Below are positions 10,186-23,378 of a stretch of 64,000 nt of DNA, piece by piece (the first letter of the stretch is position 1; the number at the start of each line of letters is the position of its first letter). Under the pieces are notes generated by a model. That model was given only the letters and a program-made list of their open reading frames with translations. It searched no databases and was not told the DNA's origin. Source of the DNA: Allium sativum (taxonomy: Eukaryota > Streptophyta > Magnoliopsida > Asparagales > Amaryllidaceae). The stretch is from contig CM060909.1 in assembly GCA_030737875.1 (NCBI GenBank), forward strand, positions 396,347,565-396,411,564, in the 5' to 3' direction. The translations under genes were made by a program, and so were the position numbers.

Positions 10186-11041
10186 GAACAAAGTCGAAAG
10201 TGGTTTGATTAATCTACTCTACGTTCGATCTGGCTTCCATTCTCCAACTCTTTAGTTTCTGAGAATTTTCAAAATTTCAAAAATTTGGCTAACACCCTAA
10301 ATTTTTGAAAAATTTCGCCATAACCTCCCCTGCACCGGGAGCATCGGGGAATTTCAAATAGCTTCCCCGGTCCTTCAGATCTCAAAAAGAAAAAGAAAAA
10401 GCCAAGCGGCTAGCCAATAGGCTCACAAAATCATCATCACCCAAACAAAACAGGAAATTATGTAGTAAACATGTACCTATTTGTCGGGCAAACAAATTTT
10501 ATTCTCTGCTCTAGCCTCCTTGCTATGACCTGTTCAATGATATATATGTATATGCAAGCAAACGCAACCAAATTTCAATACAGTTCAATATTTGATTCAA
10601 TTAGGCCTAATGGTTCAAAATTAGCAAACAAATAAACAAACAACACAAACATCAATCAATTAGTGAATTAGATTTTCAAATTCATAATTTTGATACATAT
10701 ACAAAAAATCTTGTTTTTGATGCCAATTCACAACAAAGTGTTCTAGCTATATAAGATTTGGTTCTCACACCAGTCTAATGGAAATATATAGATATCACAC
10801 CTTCGAAACACGAATATAAATACTGATGATGTGGCCACATCACCAGAATTATCCCCGGGTGTCTAGAATGTGACTCTATATCTATCCAGTATATTAAAAT
10901 TTCAAATACACGTGGATCAGACGTATACGCAAAATCTTTATATACTGGACTGTCCAACTCAATATAAATAGATAATCAAATACGAATAATTGATTTAAAT
11001 TTTCAAAACAAAATTTGTTTTCATTTGAAAAATATACTATT

Positions 11042-11140
11042 CACACTCGTTCTAGGACTCTACTGATCCTATCTCTAACGAGTCATTCTCGTTGGATATT
11101 ACTAATCCAATTTCTGATGAATTCTTTCGTATGGTTCTAA
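11042..11140 (-). other. PBS-proximal tandem stem-loops (A1)
   Basis: On the sense strand, shortly after the PBS, one hairpin has arms TTGGAT/ATCCAA around TAGTAAT. The next has outer arms ACTCGTT/AACGAGT enclosing an inner GGAT-type stem. The position resembles retroviral leader packaging or dimerisation structures. Matching structures occur in A2, A3 and, with compensating changes, B. Confidence 0.7.
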
Positions 11141-11172
11141 TGTGTCTTGTTCTCTGAGCTTTGTAAACCAAA

Positions 11173-11184
11173 GCTCTGATACCA
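11173..11184 (-). other. A1 primer-binding site, tRNA-iMet
   Basis: The minus strand reads TGGTATCAGAGC two nucleotides inside the 5' LTR end. It is complementary to the 3' end of plant initiator-methionine tRNA (…GCTCTGATACCA). Confidence 0.93.
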
Positions 11185-11186
11185 AC

Positions 11187-14100
11187 TGTGACGGCAAGGA
11201 ATTTCGCCCGGTCCGAACCAGTCGCTAAACCGACCCAGACCGTTCGAAACGCCCTATCGTTTGAGAACAGGACAAAACAGAACGCAAACAAAAGAACATT
11301 TTATTGTATATTACAACAATGCATCAGATTACAAGAATATACAGAGTAACAATGAATATTACACAGAAATATCGGAGATTTAAATTACATTTAAATACAT
11401 CGCAGTGGAAAATAATACAATACACAACTAGAAGAGATATACGGATACAAAGCTTTCCGGATATCGTTCCAGCTGTAAACCAGGATCCTGTGAATATAAA
11501 TCTGCAAAACCAAAACTACTAGCTGCCCGTGTCAAAATAAGGGCACCCAGAGTTTAGGTTAAAACAATAAACTCCAGGTCAGTCATGTGACTGGTGTGAG
11601 AACTAAAACAGTTAATCTTTATTTTTAAAGTTAGGTAAATCAAGGGACCACGCCGTATAACACGGAACGGGTTTCCTCCCAAGAATACCAGTGCATAAAA
11701 CAAACAGCGCAATGCTAAATAAAGAAAAATGAAGCTGTTATAAGACCCAGGTCCCATCACACAATGCAACGCAGCCGAGGATAGGGGTTTCCCTTATAAC
11801 AGCCAAAGAATGCTTGATACGTTTAAAACAAATCATTTGATACTACTATAAGTGCATAGTGTATAAAACAACTTCAAATCATAAGTATCAATCATAGGCG
11901 GCATGAATGCCCCATACCACTATGTCGCCATATATAGGTTATACAATCAAAATCGCAAAGTCACGTATTTGGAGATTGGATTTCCATCTATGAACCGAGG
12001 CAAAAGATAGTCCTCAACCGATTCGAGACAATCTAGCCCATGTCTCCGGAACAGCCGCAACTGCCCCTTGGATCGTCAGGGCCGGTCCACCGATGTGGAT
12101 TATAGTGCCTGAACAATACGTCTCTCCGCCCTTTGGGGCGTAAACGAGCCAACTAAATGACTCCATCGGTTCGAGAACGACCGATCAATCCGAGGCGCCT
12201 CGCAACAGCAACAACCACATAAGTCAAACTCGTCAGGGCGTGTAAAACCACTGACGCCACTTCTAGCTAGAAAGAAACGCATGCCCTCCCTGAGGTCCGT
12301 CTCCCGTTTTTGGTTCATACCGGGTGTGAAACACGCGAGGTAACCGTTACACAAAGCTACGCCACAAAGGCCGTGCTTTGATCATCACCACAAGACTTTG
12401 CTTTTCAACAGAAGCCTCGATCAATTGCCACTTAGGCATGCCACACAGGCAATTCACTCCATGCGTTTGATATCCATCAATATATAACCCCTGAGCTCGT
12501 ACGTCTCAGAGAAAGGCGTTAAGCAAGAGAATAAATTCTCCGCCGCCAAACAGATATATATTTAATAGAAATCAAACACACAGACTAAAATCCAATGTCA
12601 GACACACAGTCCATTTACAAGTCCGTTCTTGGTCTGAACGAAACCGGAGGCACCTAGTACCCCGCATATCCATCGATCTCCAAGTACGTCTGGACGATCA
12701 CTAACTGTTTCCATCTTCTTGGGTGTACAGCCCAATCAAGATCATCAGTAATCACCCAAACGACGTGAAGACCTCCGGTCTTCGACCATCGTCTTCATCT
12801 TCGACTTAACGTCGTATCAGTTATTCAGAATGGGATAAACCCGGCCTTTCTGAAATAACTCGCGTATATTTTAAATAAGTGTTACACAAACACAACATAC
12901 GCCTCATTCCAATTCATTAGTCACTAACCGTAAATTAATCAAGAGAATAATTCCCCAAATATTAACCCCGAAGGTCGAAACCAACATCAGATCAATATCC
13001 AGAAAACCATTCTACTTGGCCAACCGACAGTTAGTTTCTAAATTTCACATTCATAGGGAAAGGTTCCCATTAATTTTATCCAAGATAAATTCCTTGAATT
13101 TATTCTTTATTCTATTTTTGAATCTCAATTCAAACTAGTCGGGATTAGCGAACCTTACCGAAGTAATCATTTATTTTAATTTCCCAATCCCAACCTATTC
13201 ATCCCATGAAGTAAAACTTGTAATACTTCATATCTAACACCACAGTGTTATCGGTAAATTCAATTACCATTTCACGTTCAAATCTAATTAAAGATTTAAC
13301 TATCGCCCGGAGCAAAACTGGTGATACTCCATTTCGATTATTTCAATCTAATTAAAGATTCATTAAAACTCCACTTAGTCTTAATCTGTGACTGGGTTAA
13401 AGAATCAGTGTCATTTAAAACACGGTTCACGATAAACCCAAAATCACATCACATCTCAATCAGTCCCTAATTGTAAATTAGCAAGTGAGCAATTCCCTAA
13501 GTATTAATCCCGAAGGCCGAAACCAACATCAGATCAATACCTCGGACACTATTCAACTTAACTAATCTCCAGTTAGTTTCTGATTTTCTTAACTCCTTTA
13601 GGTCTAAGAACTGTATTATTGAAGATACCGTTCACGACAACCCAAAATCACATTTCATTAATGATCGGGTTAAAGAACGAGTGTTGTTTAAAACACTGTC
13701 CACGATAAACCCAAAAATCAATATCGATTCAATTCCAATTAAATGTTATTTAATTGGTACACTTCATTAAATCTAAATAAAAAGATTTAATCTTTTCTCA
13801 ACTGGGTCCAAGAACAGTGTTAGTGAAGACACCATTCACGACAAACCCAAATCACATTTGATATTCAATACAAGGCTCTGAATAGAAAATATCCCGGCTT
13901 ATATTCAATATCCAATTCTACGGCCAACAAAGGTTGTATTGGAAATAACGATATATATATCTATATCTTCCAAATTTCCATAACAACATCTGTATAATCA
14001 CGAAATCCAACATCGAAATATTCCGAAGACAATTTCGATTCAAATCCATTCCAATGCAATCATTGGAAATTTTGGTTATTTTTAAAACCCTTTTCGAATT

Positions 14101-17100
14101 CAATTTATTTATTTAAAAATAAATAGAATTATAATTCTAGTTCAAAACCAGTTCATTTCGATAAAAATCTATTTTTATCTTTTCAAATATGGAGTTTTTC
14201 ATCCCAATTCTTCTCAAATCATTTCTTATGATTTTACACAAATTATTAAGATTTTTAATAATTTTATCAAGGTCCGTACAGTCGATTTCCACCAATGGCC
14301 ATCGAACTGCACTTACAGCGACCTTTTTCGAATTTGATTTGGACGTATCTCCAAATCCAACCGTTAGATTTCGAATTTCTAAAATTCATTAGAAAGCTCT
14401 TTTCGATACGAACCCAACGGTTCCGGTTTTAGGAGAATCCGACGGTCGGATCTCCCGTAATGTCCGTTTGAAACGAATGGTCGAAATTCACGAACTGCCG
14501 CGGCGCGGCGCGTTCTATTCAGGCCATTATATTATATATATAATATATATAATATATATTTCGTCGATTTCTATTTAAAACGAATTATATAAATAGTTTT
14601 AAAATTCGTTTCAAAAGCAATTTCAACTTCCATTTCAATTCAAATCAAAATTGAATTCTTCTTTATAAATTCGTTTTAAAATTCATTTCTATTCAATTCA
14701 AATTTCAATTCAATTCATTTTGAAATCGTTTTCAATTCAATTCATTTCGAAATCGTTTTCAATTCATTTCGTTTCGAAATCGTTTTATATTCAATTCATT
14801 TCGAAATCGTTTTCAATTCATTTCATTTCGAAATCGTTTTCAATTCAATTCATTTCGAAATCGTTTTCAATTCATTTCATTTCGAAATCGTTTTATATTC
14901 AATTCATTTCGAAATCAATATCGTTTTATATTCAATTCATTTCGAAATCGTTTTCAATTCAATTCATTTCGAAATGAATAAAATCGATATAAATATCGTT
15001 CACGTCAAAATGGCGTCAATCTAATCAACACGGCTTCATAAATTTCTATTTTCAAATATTCTATTTCAAATATTTCTTTTTCAAAATAGTTGTTATTATC
15101 AAAATATTTCGTTCAACACATGACCAATCTCAATGAATGAGTACTGTCAACACATGAACTTTTATTTTATATTGATAAAGATGTAAATTTTATTACTAAA
15201 ATATTTCGTTCAACACATGACCAATCTCAATGGATGAGTACTGTCAACACATGAACTTTTATTTTATAATATTCTTTATTTTTCAAATTGGAATGAGGCC
15301 CAATCAATTACCATATAAAGTTAATTATACGGATTTTCATACAACACATGTATATAATAGCATGGAAAAATAATCAACCATCAACCAAAGTGCACTACAC
15401 TGTATAAGCATCAAATATAGATATCCAACGCTTAAAACAGCCTGTCAATCAACCGATCGACATATTCAATCAATCAGGATGAGTGAACTTCAAATTTCAT
15501 CCCAACACCCGTGTGGGGTTTCAAACAATCAAACACATATTTTATTTGTGCAGTTGGGCGATGTGTAAAATTTATCGACCCAATCAATATCCTTCAATTA
15601 GGTGTACATAAACAAACCGTCTGGTTTGTAAATGAATATTTATTCACTTCACGTTAAAAATTATATTTTTAACGATAAAACATTTTATTCAACCTATGAA
15701 TATTCTATTCGGTTCATTTATTCAATAAAATGATCTTTTTATTTTTCTAACATATTTTAGAAAATTTCGGCGGCATAACGGCACAATACTAGAAACGGGA
15801 CAAGGCCTAGCCTTATCCCCGGTCTAGTGAAGGCCCACGCCATTCACACATCAATCAAAATCACCAAACAACCAAATTCGAATCAAATCATATAACTAAT
15901 CTATGCAACCAAACAAACAAGTCCATGGTCTGTGGACGATTGTGTCGGGTGCTACTAAGCACCGTCTGCATCCTAGTATATATATATAATTAGAAAAGAA
16001 ATTGAAAGGTGAGAAATTTTCACATATAGCTATCCTAGCTCCACGGCTCTTCTCTTAGAGAAGTCTTCGTCGTCATCGCATCCTTTTTCATCTTCGTTGC
16101 CCGCTTTCACTACCTATGTAAAAATCGAATTTTTACTTCGCTATTCAATATATAAAAATCATATTTTTATTTCGAAGTTCAATATATAAAAATCATATTT
16201 TTATTATGCTATTCAATATATAAAAATCGAATTTTTATATCCGCTATTTCTATTTTAAAAACAATGTTAATTTTATTTTCAAAATCAATGCAAACTTTGT
16301 TTTCAAAGCTAATTCATTTTTTTCCATTGCTACTATATAGATAAAAATTATATTTTTACCTCGTTATTCTCTATATAAAGATTTCGCCTTTTCAAATATA
16401 TCATTATAAAAATCACATTTTTAGTTTTCTACACATATAAAGATGATACTTTTAATATTCCTATCATGTAAAAATTATATCTTTACTTCTTTACATAAAC
16501 AAAAATCATATTTTTCCATCATTTATATAATAAAGACTATATTTTTAATACTTTCTACTTTCAAAAATATTCCTTTTCTTTTAAAAATCATATTTTTATT
16601 TATTCAACTTCACTATAAAAATCGCATTTTTATGCATTCAACTTCGCTAAAAAAAAAGATGGTTTAAAAGAATGTTAACTTAGATAAAGCAATCACCTTT
16701 CTCTTCAAATCTTTCATTTGCAATCTCATAAGGAAAAATCAAAAAAAAAAAATCTTTGCAATTCATATATCTAAAAATTAATCTTTATACTAAATTATAT
16801 AAAAAAAAACTGAGTTTAAATAATGTTTGCATAAATAAATAAAATAAGGACACTTACAGTATTTATTTTAGCGAGAGAGGGGGGGTTTGCGAGGCTCGGT
16901 GGCGGGGATAGGTAGGGGAAGGGAGGAGGAAGAGGAGCTCGCGGGGTTCAATAGAGGAGGAGGAAGAAGCGAATGAGGTGAGGAGGCGAGAGGGAGAGGA
17001 GGACGGCCAGCGCCTGAGGCGCGACGGCGCCTGGCGGAGGAGCGGGAAGTTGCTGCGCCTGCTGCGCGGTGGCGCGCTCTGCGGGGCGCGGTGGCGCCTC

Positions 17101-18156
17101 TCGTCGGAGGAGCGGCGGCAAAGCCCTAGAGGCGGCGGCGGATTGCTCTGTTGTTTTTTTTTATTATTTTTTTTATTTTTTTAGAAAAACTGAAATGGGA
17201 AGTATCGGGGGGGGGGGGGCAGAGGGTAATGAAGGGGAAGAGAAAATATATTTTTATTTTATTTTATTTAATTTAATTATTTAATTTCTAAAAAGGTACT
17301 TTTACATACGACCGCTAAACGAGGTCCACCGCCCGTCGTCCATAGCGTTTTACCCCCATTCCGAACACAATGGGATATGTATCGTAGGCCAATTCGATTG
17401 TTACGATCAGTTTCCGTTAAATTTACATTTAAATCACTATATTGAATTTTAAACGTACATTTCAAATTACCGGGGTCACATACTAACCCTATATATTCCA
17501 TAAAAATATTTTCTAGCTTCGTATTGACGATACGGTCCTAACAAAACTAATTTCTTCGAATTCTGAGACCGTTAGAAAAATGGCCATTTTCCAGTCGATT
17601 AAAATCAACTGAAACTGGTCAAACGCGTTTTCCTTTGCCACGCTCACATACTGATTCGAAAAATTATGAAATTTGGAATCTAGCAATAACTTGACACTGC
17701 GGACCCAACAAAACTGGTTTCATCGAGATCCGAGGTCATTTGCAAAATGTCCATTTTTAAGGGCCTGAATTCCATAGCGACTATTCAGAATTTTCAACTG
17801 GACATATCTTTTGATTCCCGCTACGAACTTTTGATTTTTCGGATTCTATAGAAAGATATTATCAATTAGATCCTATCATTTTTGGTTTCACTAAAATCCG
17901 GATTGTTTTGCACCCGGTACATTCAATTGAAGTTTGAAATCGAATTATCGAACTACCGCGCCATTTTCAATTCTATTTATAATTATATATAAATATTTGT
18001 ATTCTAACGACGACGTATATAATATATACGATCGAATTATATTCAAAATAAATTTCTCGTCGATATTATTTAAAATAATTCATTTTAAATAATCAAAATT
18101 CGCTAAAATTGCCAAAATAAAAATTTTAAACTGGCCCAGATTTTCGGGTTATTACA
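11187..18156 (-). repeat. A1 5' LTR (right copy)
   Basis: This 6970 bp copy matches 3186-10150 with a few dozen point differences by eye and small homopolymer changes, for example in the T/A run at 17153-17182 and the G run at 17209-17219. Being the 5' LTR on the minus strand, it would drive transcription leftwards through 11186. Landmarks repeat at an offset of about 8.0 kb: donor-like site 16852-16857, palindrome 16009-16023, tandem repeats 14702-14977. Confidence 0.95.
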
Positions 18157-18161
18157 CTTTA
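18157..18161. repeat. Target-site duplication of A1, right copy (CTTTA)
   Basis: This matches 3181-3185 exactly and is followed by ACATCATGTGATATAT, the continuation of element B seen unbroken at about 39345. Confidence 0.95.
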
Positions 18162-20679
18162 ACATCATGTGATATATATAAATAACACACATTTCATTCC
18201 AATCTGGAATATTCTTTTATTCAAATATTCTTTACTCTGGGAAAAGTTCCCATTAGTCTTATCAAAAATTTATTTCATTTAAACCTCTTGTTTAAATCTT
18301 TCATTGGAGACCACTATAAAAGAATATATAATACCTTTTTACAAACCTAAACCAAATTAAGGTTTATTCTTCTTGTCGGGATTAACGAGTCTTACTAAAG
18401 AAATTGTTTATATCATTATCCCAATCCCAACCTATTCATCCATGGAGCAAAACTGGTGGTACTCCATATCTAACACCCATCATGTTATCAGTAAATTTAA
18501 TTCCCATTTCACATTCAAATCTAATTAAAAATTCATTAATCGCATGCAGTTTAACAGGAAATACTCCATTTGGAACACCTCTTATATTTGGTAAATTTAA
18601 TTACCATTTAACTTTTAATCTAATTAAAGATCCATTAATATTTCAACTTAGTTTTAATCTCAAAAATCATTACTTAATGATTACTCAACTTTAGAAAATT
18701 AATCATACTTTTACTTAGGTTAGAGAACGAATGTCATTTAAAACACCGCTCACAATAAACCCAAAATTACTTCCATTAATATGGGATCTTCACGGAAATC
18801 TGAACCATTTATAATTAATATAAAATTTTAGTATCAGATTAATACTATAAGTGGAACAAAGGCGAAGCCTTTTAAATTACATAAATAATAAAGGTCAGAA
18901 GCTTATTTTGATTATTATTAAATCGAAACTCAGTCAATTCCAATTTAATTAAATAAATTGGAAAACTTCTCTAAACCTTAATTAAAAGATTTATTCCATT
19001 CACAAATGGGTTCTACAATAGCATTATTGAAGATACCATTCACGACGAACCCAAAATTTACTTTCATTTCCATTCCAAATTAATATGTTAAATTGGAAAG
19101 CTTCCGTTAAATCTTAATAAAAAGACTTATATCTCAAACCCCCTTTTAAATGGGGTTTAAGAAAAGTGTTATTAAAGACACCTTTCACAAAAAGCCTAGA
19201 ATCTCATTTGATATTAAATACAAAACTTTGAATAGAAATCATATCGACTTAAATTCAATACCAAATTCTGAAATAAACAAATATTGTATTGGAATAACTA
19301 TATTTATATCTTCCAAGTTCCTCAAGGATATCTGAATCCAATACTGAAACATCCGAAGATAATTTCTATCCAAATCCTTTCAAATTTATATGTTGGAAAA
19401 CTCTGGTAACATCAAAACCACTTTTTAAATCCATTTTGTTATATTAAAACATTGAATTTTCCCTCAAGTTATAAAACAACATTTTCAAATAAAAATAACT
19501 TTATCTTTCAAATCGCGTAATATTAAATCCGAACTCTTTTCAAATCATTTATTATGATTTATCATAATTTATTTATATTTGTAATAATGTTATTAAGGCC
19601 CTTACAGTCGGTTTCCAATATCGGCCACCGAATTGCATGCATAGCACCCTTTTTCAATTTTTCTTTTGACATATTTAAAAATCCAACCGTTAGAATTTAA
19701 ACCTCTTATATTCATATGAAAGGTCTTTACGATAGGATCTAATAGTTTCAGTTTCAAGGGAATTCGACGGTCGGATCTTCCGTTATGTTCATTCGAAATT
19801 ACGGGTTGAACTTCGCAAACTGTCGTTATGCAACACATCCTATTCAAACCCGAATTCGATTTATAAATTTAAAATAAATCGACATACTTCCAAACCAGTT
19901 TTATAGATTTTATAAAATATATATAATCATCTTTGAAAACTCATATCAGTCATTTACCTTCAAAATCTTATTTTTGCGTCCATCCGAAATCGGACATTGA
20001 AATCAAACTTCGACTTTTCACTGAATACTATATTATAAATAATTATGTATATTCTGGGTTGGAATGAAATTCAATCAAACATCATATAATTTCACTGGCG
20101 TTAATTTTGTACATCCAACAATAGTTGCAAACAACTATCGAACATCCAAGTAACATCCAGTGTGCAGCTATATTCATATAAACTTCAATCAAATAATTGA
20201 TGCTTATTTCAATTAGTCAATCAACCGATCAACATACAACCTACATACAAGGTATAAGTGGAAGTAAAATCTCATCCCGAGACTCATGTGGGGTTTTCAA
20301 CCAACAAACAATCAATTTAAATCAACTGTTTATTCATATATTTAATCATAACTAGTTCAATTTAACTTACTTTTCAGCCCAACCAATTTCACTTAAACAA
20401 GTGATGATAAATTCATCATTTCAACTATAAATGGATATTTAATCCAATTTCAACTACCATAAATATTCTAACATTATTTTAGCAATTTAAATAACTCAAA
20501 ATCATAATCATAACGTACACAATCACACTGCAATTCATTCATATGGTTTTCAGACAATTTGTGATGCGAGCTACCATGCACTATACAACAAACTCATGAA
20601 TATCAATCATATAAAAACTACCACAAACAATTAATATATATTCAGTTATGACTATAATAACTGTAAAAAATCAGTTTGA

Positions 20680-20694
20680 GTGAGAGGCTCTCAC
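20680..20694. other. B version of the 15-bp palindrome, GTGAGAG-G-CTCTCAC
   Basis: It has the same architecture as GTGAGAA-N-TTCTCAC in the A elements, with the innermost pair changed from A:T to G:C in both arms. B's other LTR has the identical form at 42100-42114. A second, imperfect copy (GTGATAA-A-TTCTCAC) lies near 20956. Confidence 0.7.
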
Positions 20695-21099
20695 AATGGT
20701 CGTTTTCGCTAAATAACGTCAAACGGTTGATTGACTGAATCAAACGTTCTCTTCCGCCAAAAATTGAGGCGAGCTCCAAATTACTCCAAATCAGATTCGT
20801 TGCGAAGCTATCGTCGATACGATTCCAATGCATCTTGAATCATCGAATTCCAATCTCGTATGAGAAAGTCATATATTTTACATGTTTGCATATATGCTTA
20901 AATCAAACATTTAACAACTTATTTTGATTTTAACTACACAAACTAAATATTTTGAGTGATAAATTCTCACCTTGAGCATTCCAAAATCACGTAGGAACTC
21001 CATGCACTTGTCACAAGTTAAATTTTTGCCCTTCTTTCTCAAATCAACTTCAAACTTCATGCACACACCGGATCTCGCTCTAACACACGTTATAAGGTA

Positions 21100-21485
21100 T
21101 AAAAGTGAGAGTTTTATCGGTTTGTATGCTAGTGGGACCCACGGGGCTTCTATCCAGCGTGGTACATCGAGGATAGGTGAGGTGTCGGGGCGGTGGAGGT
21201 CCGGCGTGGTGTTGTTGGGTCCGTAGGAGGAGCTAGGAGGTGTAGATCTAGGTTTTAGGCTAGAAAGAAGGTGATTAGGGTTGCAGGGTGATGTGGGGGC
21301 CACATGGCACTGAAGGAGGGGGAGGGGACTTGACCTGGTTAGCGCGGCAAGGGGGAGGGCGGGGCAGCGGTGCTAGCGGCTCGAGTGGTGCAGTGGAGGA
21401 GGTGGGAGCCATTGAAGAGAAGGAGAAAGAAGAAGGAAGAAGGTGAAAAGTGGAAGAAGAAGACGAAGAAAGAAAGAAAAAGAAA
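21100..21485 (-). other. GC-rich cassette of element B with first-exon-like features
   Basis: A block of high GC, preceded on the sense strand by a long CT-rich run (21410-21490), has an ATG in good plant context (CAATGGCTCCC near 21412) followed by a Pro/Ala-rich frame. A separate 130-codon open frame spans 20911-21303. Neither shows a recognisable domain. On the sense strand AAG-GTGAGAATTT near 20970 is a good donor-like sequence. The corresponding block is absent from B's other LTR (deleted at about 42606). It could be a captured host first exon or LTR-specific promoter sequence. Confidence 0.45.
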
Positions 21486-23194
21486 AGGATTTTTTTGCAA
21501 ATTTAAATTCCCTCACGTGGGTAGCTGAGGTAGTGCGATCCCATGGCTCTCAAAAAACCAACTTGGCCCGTTAAATGACCATCGTTTCATTTAAAGTTTT
21601 ATAACTCAACGTTTATAAAACTATGCTAGTTAACCTCCATTTCTTTTTATCGCACGATCACAAATTAATTCCGTTTGCCACGAAATTTTGAAATCTGACA
21701 ATAAACGTAATTCTAGATCCGAAGGAAAAGGTTTTGTTGAATTTCGAGTTCGTTTGACCTTCCGTTTTATTTTTCGATCGTGTTTCTTCTTAATTTTAAT
21801 ATGCAATTTTAGCATACGTTTTCTTCTCGCACGCCTACATGCTAGATCCAAAAATAATGGAACTTAGGATTCTACCATTATTCGATGCTACAGATTCAGC
21901 AAAAAAAGTCGTCTAAATCGGAGGTCGTCTCAATAATATTCCTTTGTGAACTGCTGGTTGTTATTACATCGAATGATTTTATTGCTCCCGGCTACATACT
22001 AAATTTGTTTGGCGCAAAATTTTAAATCTAGCAATAATTTAATATTCTGGATCCAACAAAATTGGTTTCATCGAAAACGGAGGTCGTTTGCAAATTACAC
22101 ATTTTTAAGGGTTATGTAATATCGATAGAATATAAATAAATTCCATAGCGACTATTTTAAATTTTGAATTGGACATAAATTATATTTTGTAATTTGAAAT
22201 CTAAAATTTTCACTTTTGTTAGAAAAATATAATTCAAAATATTCTAACGTTTCTTATTTTGTCAAATTCTGACTTATAATGAATTCCATATGTTCATTTA
22301 AAGTTGAAAACGTTTCTTATTTTGTCAAATTCAAAATATAAATGGACTCTACAGGCTTTCATAAATCAACATACAAACCAAGCAAAACAATTGTGACTTA
22401 TTTACACCCAATGGAGATGTGTAAGAACTTATCATCCCTTGACCCTGTGATGAGGATTAGTCGCGATCCATGTGAATAATGTACACACAAGAGAGATGTG
22501 TATGTTTCTGTCATCTCAAGACCCTGTGATGGTTTTTTACATAAAATCCTGTGATCTTTGTTATATGTTTATTTAGTCCACAATTAGTCCACAATCTAGT
22601 CCTCAATTCAGTCCTCGCCATATAAGCATCAAACACTTACTTGCTCGTATGGTCATTCAAACCTCGTTATATAAGCATCAAACCATTACATGCTTACATG
22701 GATAAGATATGCCATGTAGTCCCCAATTTATATTTTGCGGTGTAGTCCACAATTTATTGTTTACTATCCAGTGGCGTATGTTTAATTACACAAAAACAAC
22801 CATCGCAGTGCATCCAATTCACACACAGAAATAATAATAAATAAATTGTGCAATTAATATAATAAATATGTACCTTTTTGTCAGGCGCACAATTTTATTT
22901 CCACTTCTTAACCTTTATGCAACAACCTGTTTGACATATACACATGTCTGATCCAAACTAATTTTCATTTCGGTTCAATATTATATTTGATTTGGCTAGA
23001 TTTACCTTTCATTCTTATATTGGTTTTATTATTCCAATATTTTCATTAGTTAAACTAATTATCACACATCACAACCATCAATCAATTGGTTAATTGACTT
23101 TCCGAACATATAACTTTTATATACTGAAATATATGTTTTCTAAATTAGAATGTATAACAATCACAAATAAGTTACTTATAAATGTGTCACTCTC

Positions 23195-23310
23195 AACTCA
23201 TCCTAGGGTATTACTAACCCCATCTCTAATGAGTTTCTCATTCTAAGATACTACCGATCCTATCTCCAATGAGTATTCTTTTAATATAATATTACTAATT
23301 CTACCTCTAA
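23195..23310 (-). other. PBS-proximal stem-loop modules of B (three or more)
   Basis: Outer arms ACTCAT/ATGAGT (23195-23200 and 23228-23233) enclose GGGT/ACCC around a 7 nt loop. The next module has CTCATT/AATGAG (23236-23241 and 23267-23272). A third, weaker module follows to about 23310. In A elements the same places are ACTCGTT/AACGAGT and GGAT/ATCC, so both arms have changed together. Confidence 0.7.
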
Positions 23311-23364
23311 TGAGTTCTTTCATTTGGTTCTAATGTGTCTTATTCCCGATCTTTGTAAACCGAA

Positions 23365-23376
23365 GATCTGATACCA
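23365..23376 (-). other. Element B primer-binding site (slightly decayed)
   Basis: The minus strand reads TGGTATCAGATC, one base from the iMet-complementary TGGTATCAGAGC, two nucleotides inside the LTR that begins at 23379. Confidence 0.8.
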
Positions 23377-23378
23377 CC

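Larger units (their letters stand above)
10151..11186 (-). mobile_element. A1 internal domain, non-coding
   Basis: The 1036 bp between the LTRs contains PBS, PBS-proximal stem-loops, roughly 700 bp without recognisable features, two hairpins near the 3' end (10345-10369 and 10168-10185) and the PPT. No open frame of note or pol motif is present. Its length is almost identical to the A2 interior (1036 bp) and close to A3 (1051 bp), so the compact interior is a family trait and not a chance deletion. Confidence 0.93.
3186..18156 (-). mobile_element. A1: complete non-autonomous LTR retrotransposon with giant LTRs
   Basis: The element is two 6.97 kb direct repeats (3186-10150 and 11187-18156) around a 1036 bp interior, bounded by TG...CA and the duplication CTTTA. 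On its sense (minus) strand the order is 5' LTR, 2 nt, tRNA-iMet PBS, short non-coding interior, hairpin, PPT, 3' LTR. No gag, protease, RT, RNase H or integrase remnant is visible, so it depends on proteins from another element. By eye the LTRs differ by a few dozen substitutions and small indels, so insertion was recent. It sits inside element B's left LTR. Confidence 0.95.
18162..22332 (-). mobile_element. Element B, left LTR, second piece
   Basis: This continues B's left LTR after A1. By eye it aligns with 39350-42860, with many substitutions and indels. It holds decayed GGGTT/AACCC hairpin modules (about 18717-18766 and 19006-19052), a CCAGTTTTG hairpin (18442-18467), the palindrome GTGAGAG-G-CTCTCAC (20680-20694) and a GC-rich cassette (about 21100-21480). 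The LTR's terminal part and the PPT are missing: homology to the other LTR stops near 22325. A 24 bp repeat (22246-22269 and 22309-22332) marks this breakpoint. Confidence 0.82.
22333..23378 (-). mobile_element. Element B internal domain
   Basis: About 1046 bp separates B's two LTR copies, the same size as the A1 and A2 interiors. The segment TATGTACCTTTTTGTCAGGC near 22868 matches the A1 interior near 10480. Stem-loop modules lie at 23195-23310 and a PBS-like site at 23365-23376. There is no PPT and no coding sequence. It confirms that B is an ancient member of the same small-interior design. Confidence 0.8.

Noticed and set aside
20911..21303. 130-codon minus-strand frame in element B
   Set aside because: It crosses the GC cassette into AT-rich LTR sequence, has no recognisable domain, and its region is deleted in the other LTR. 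It is kept only as part of the cassette description.
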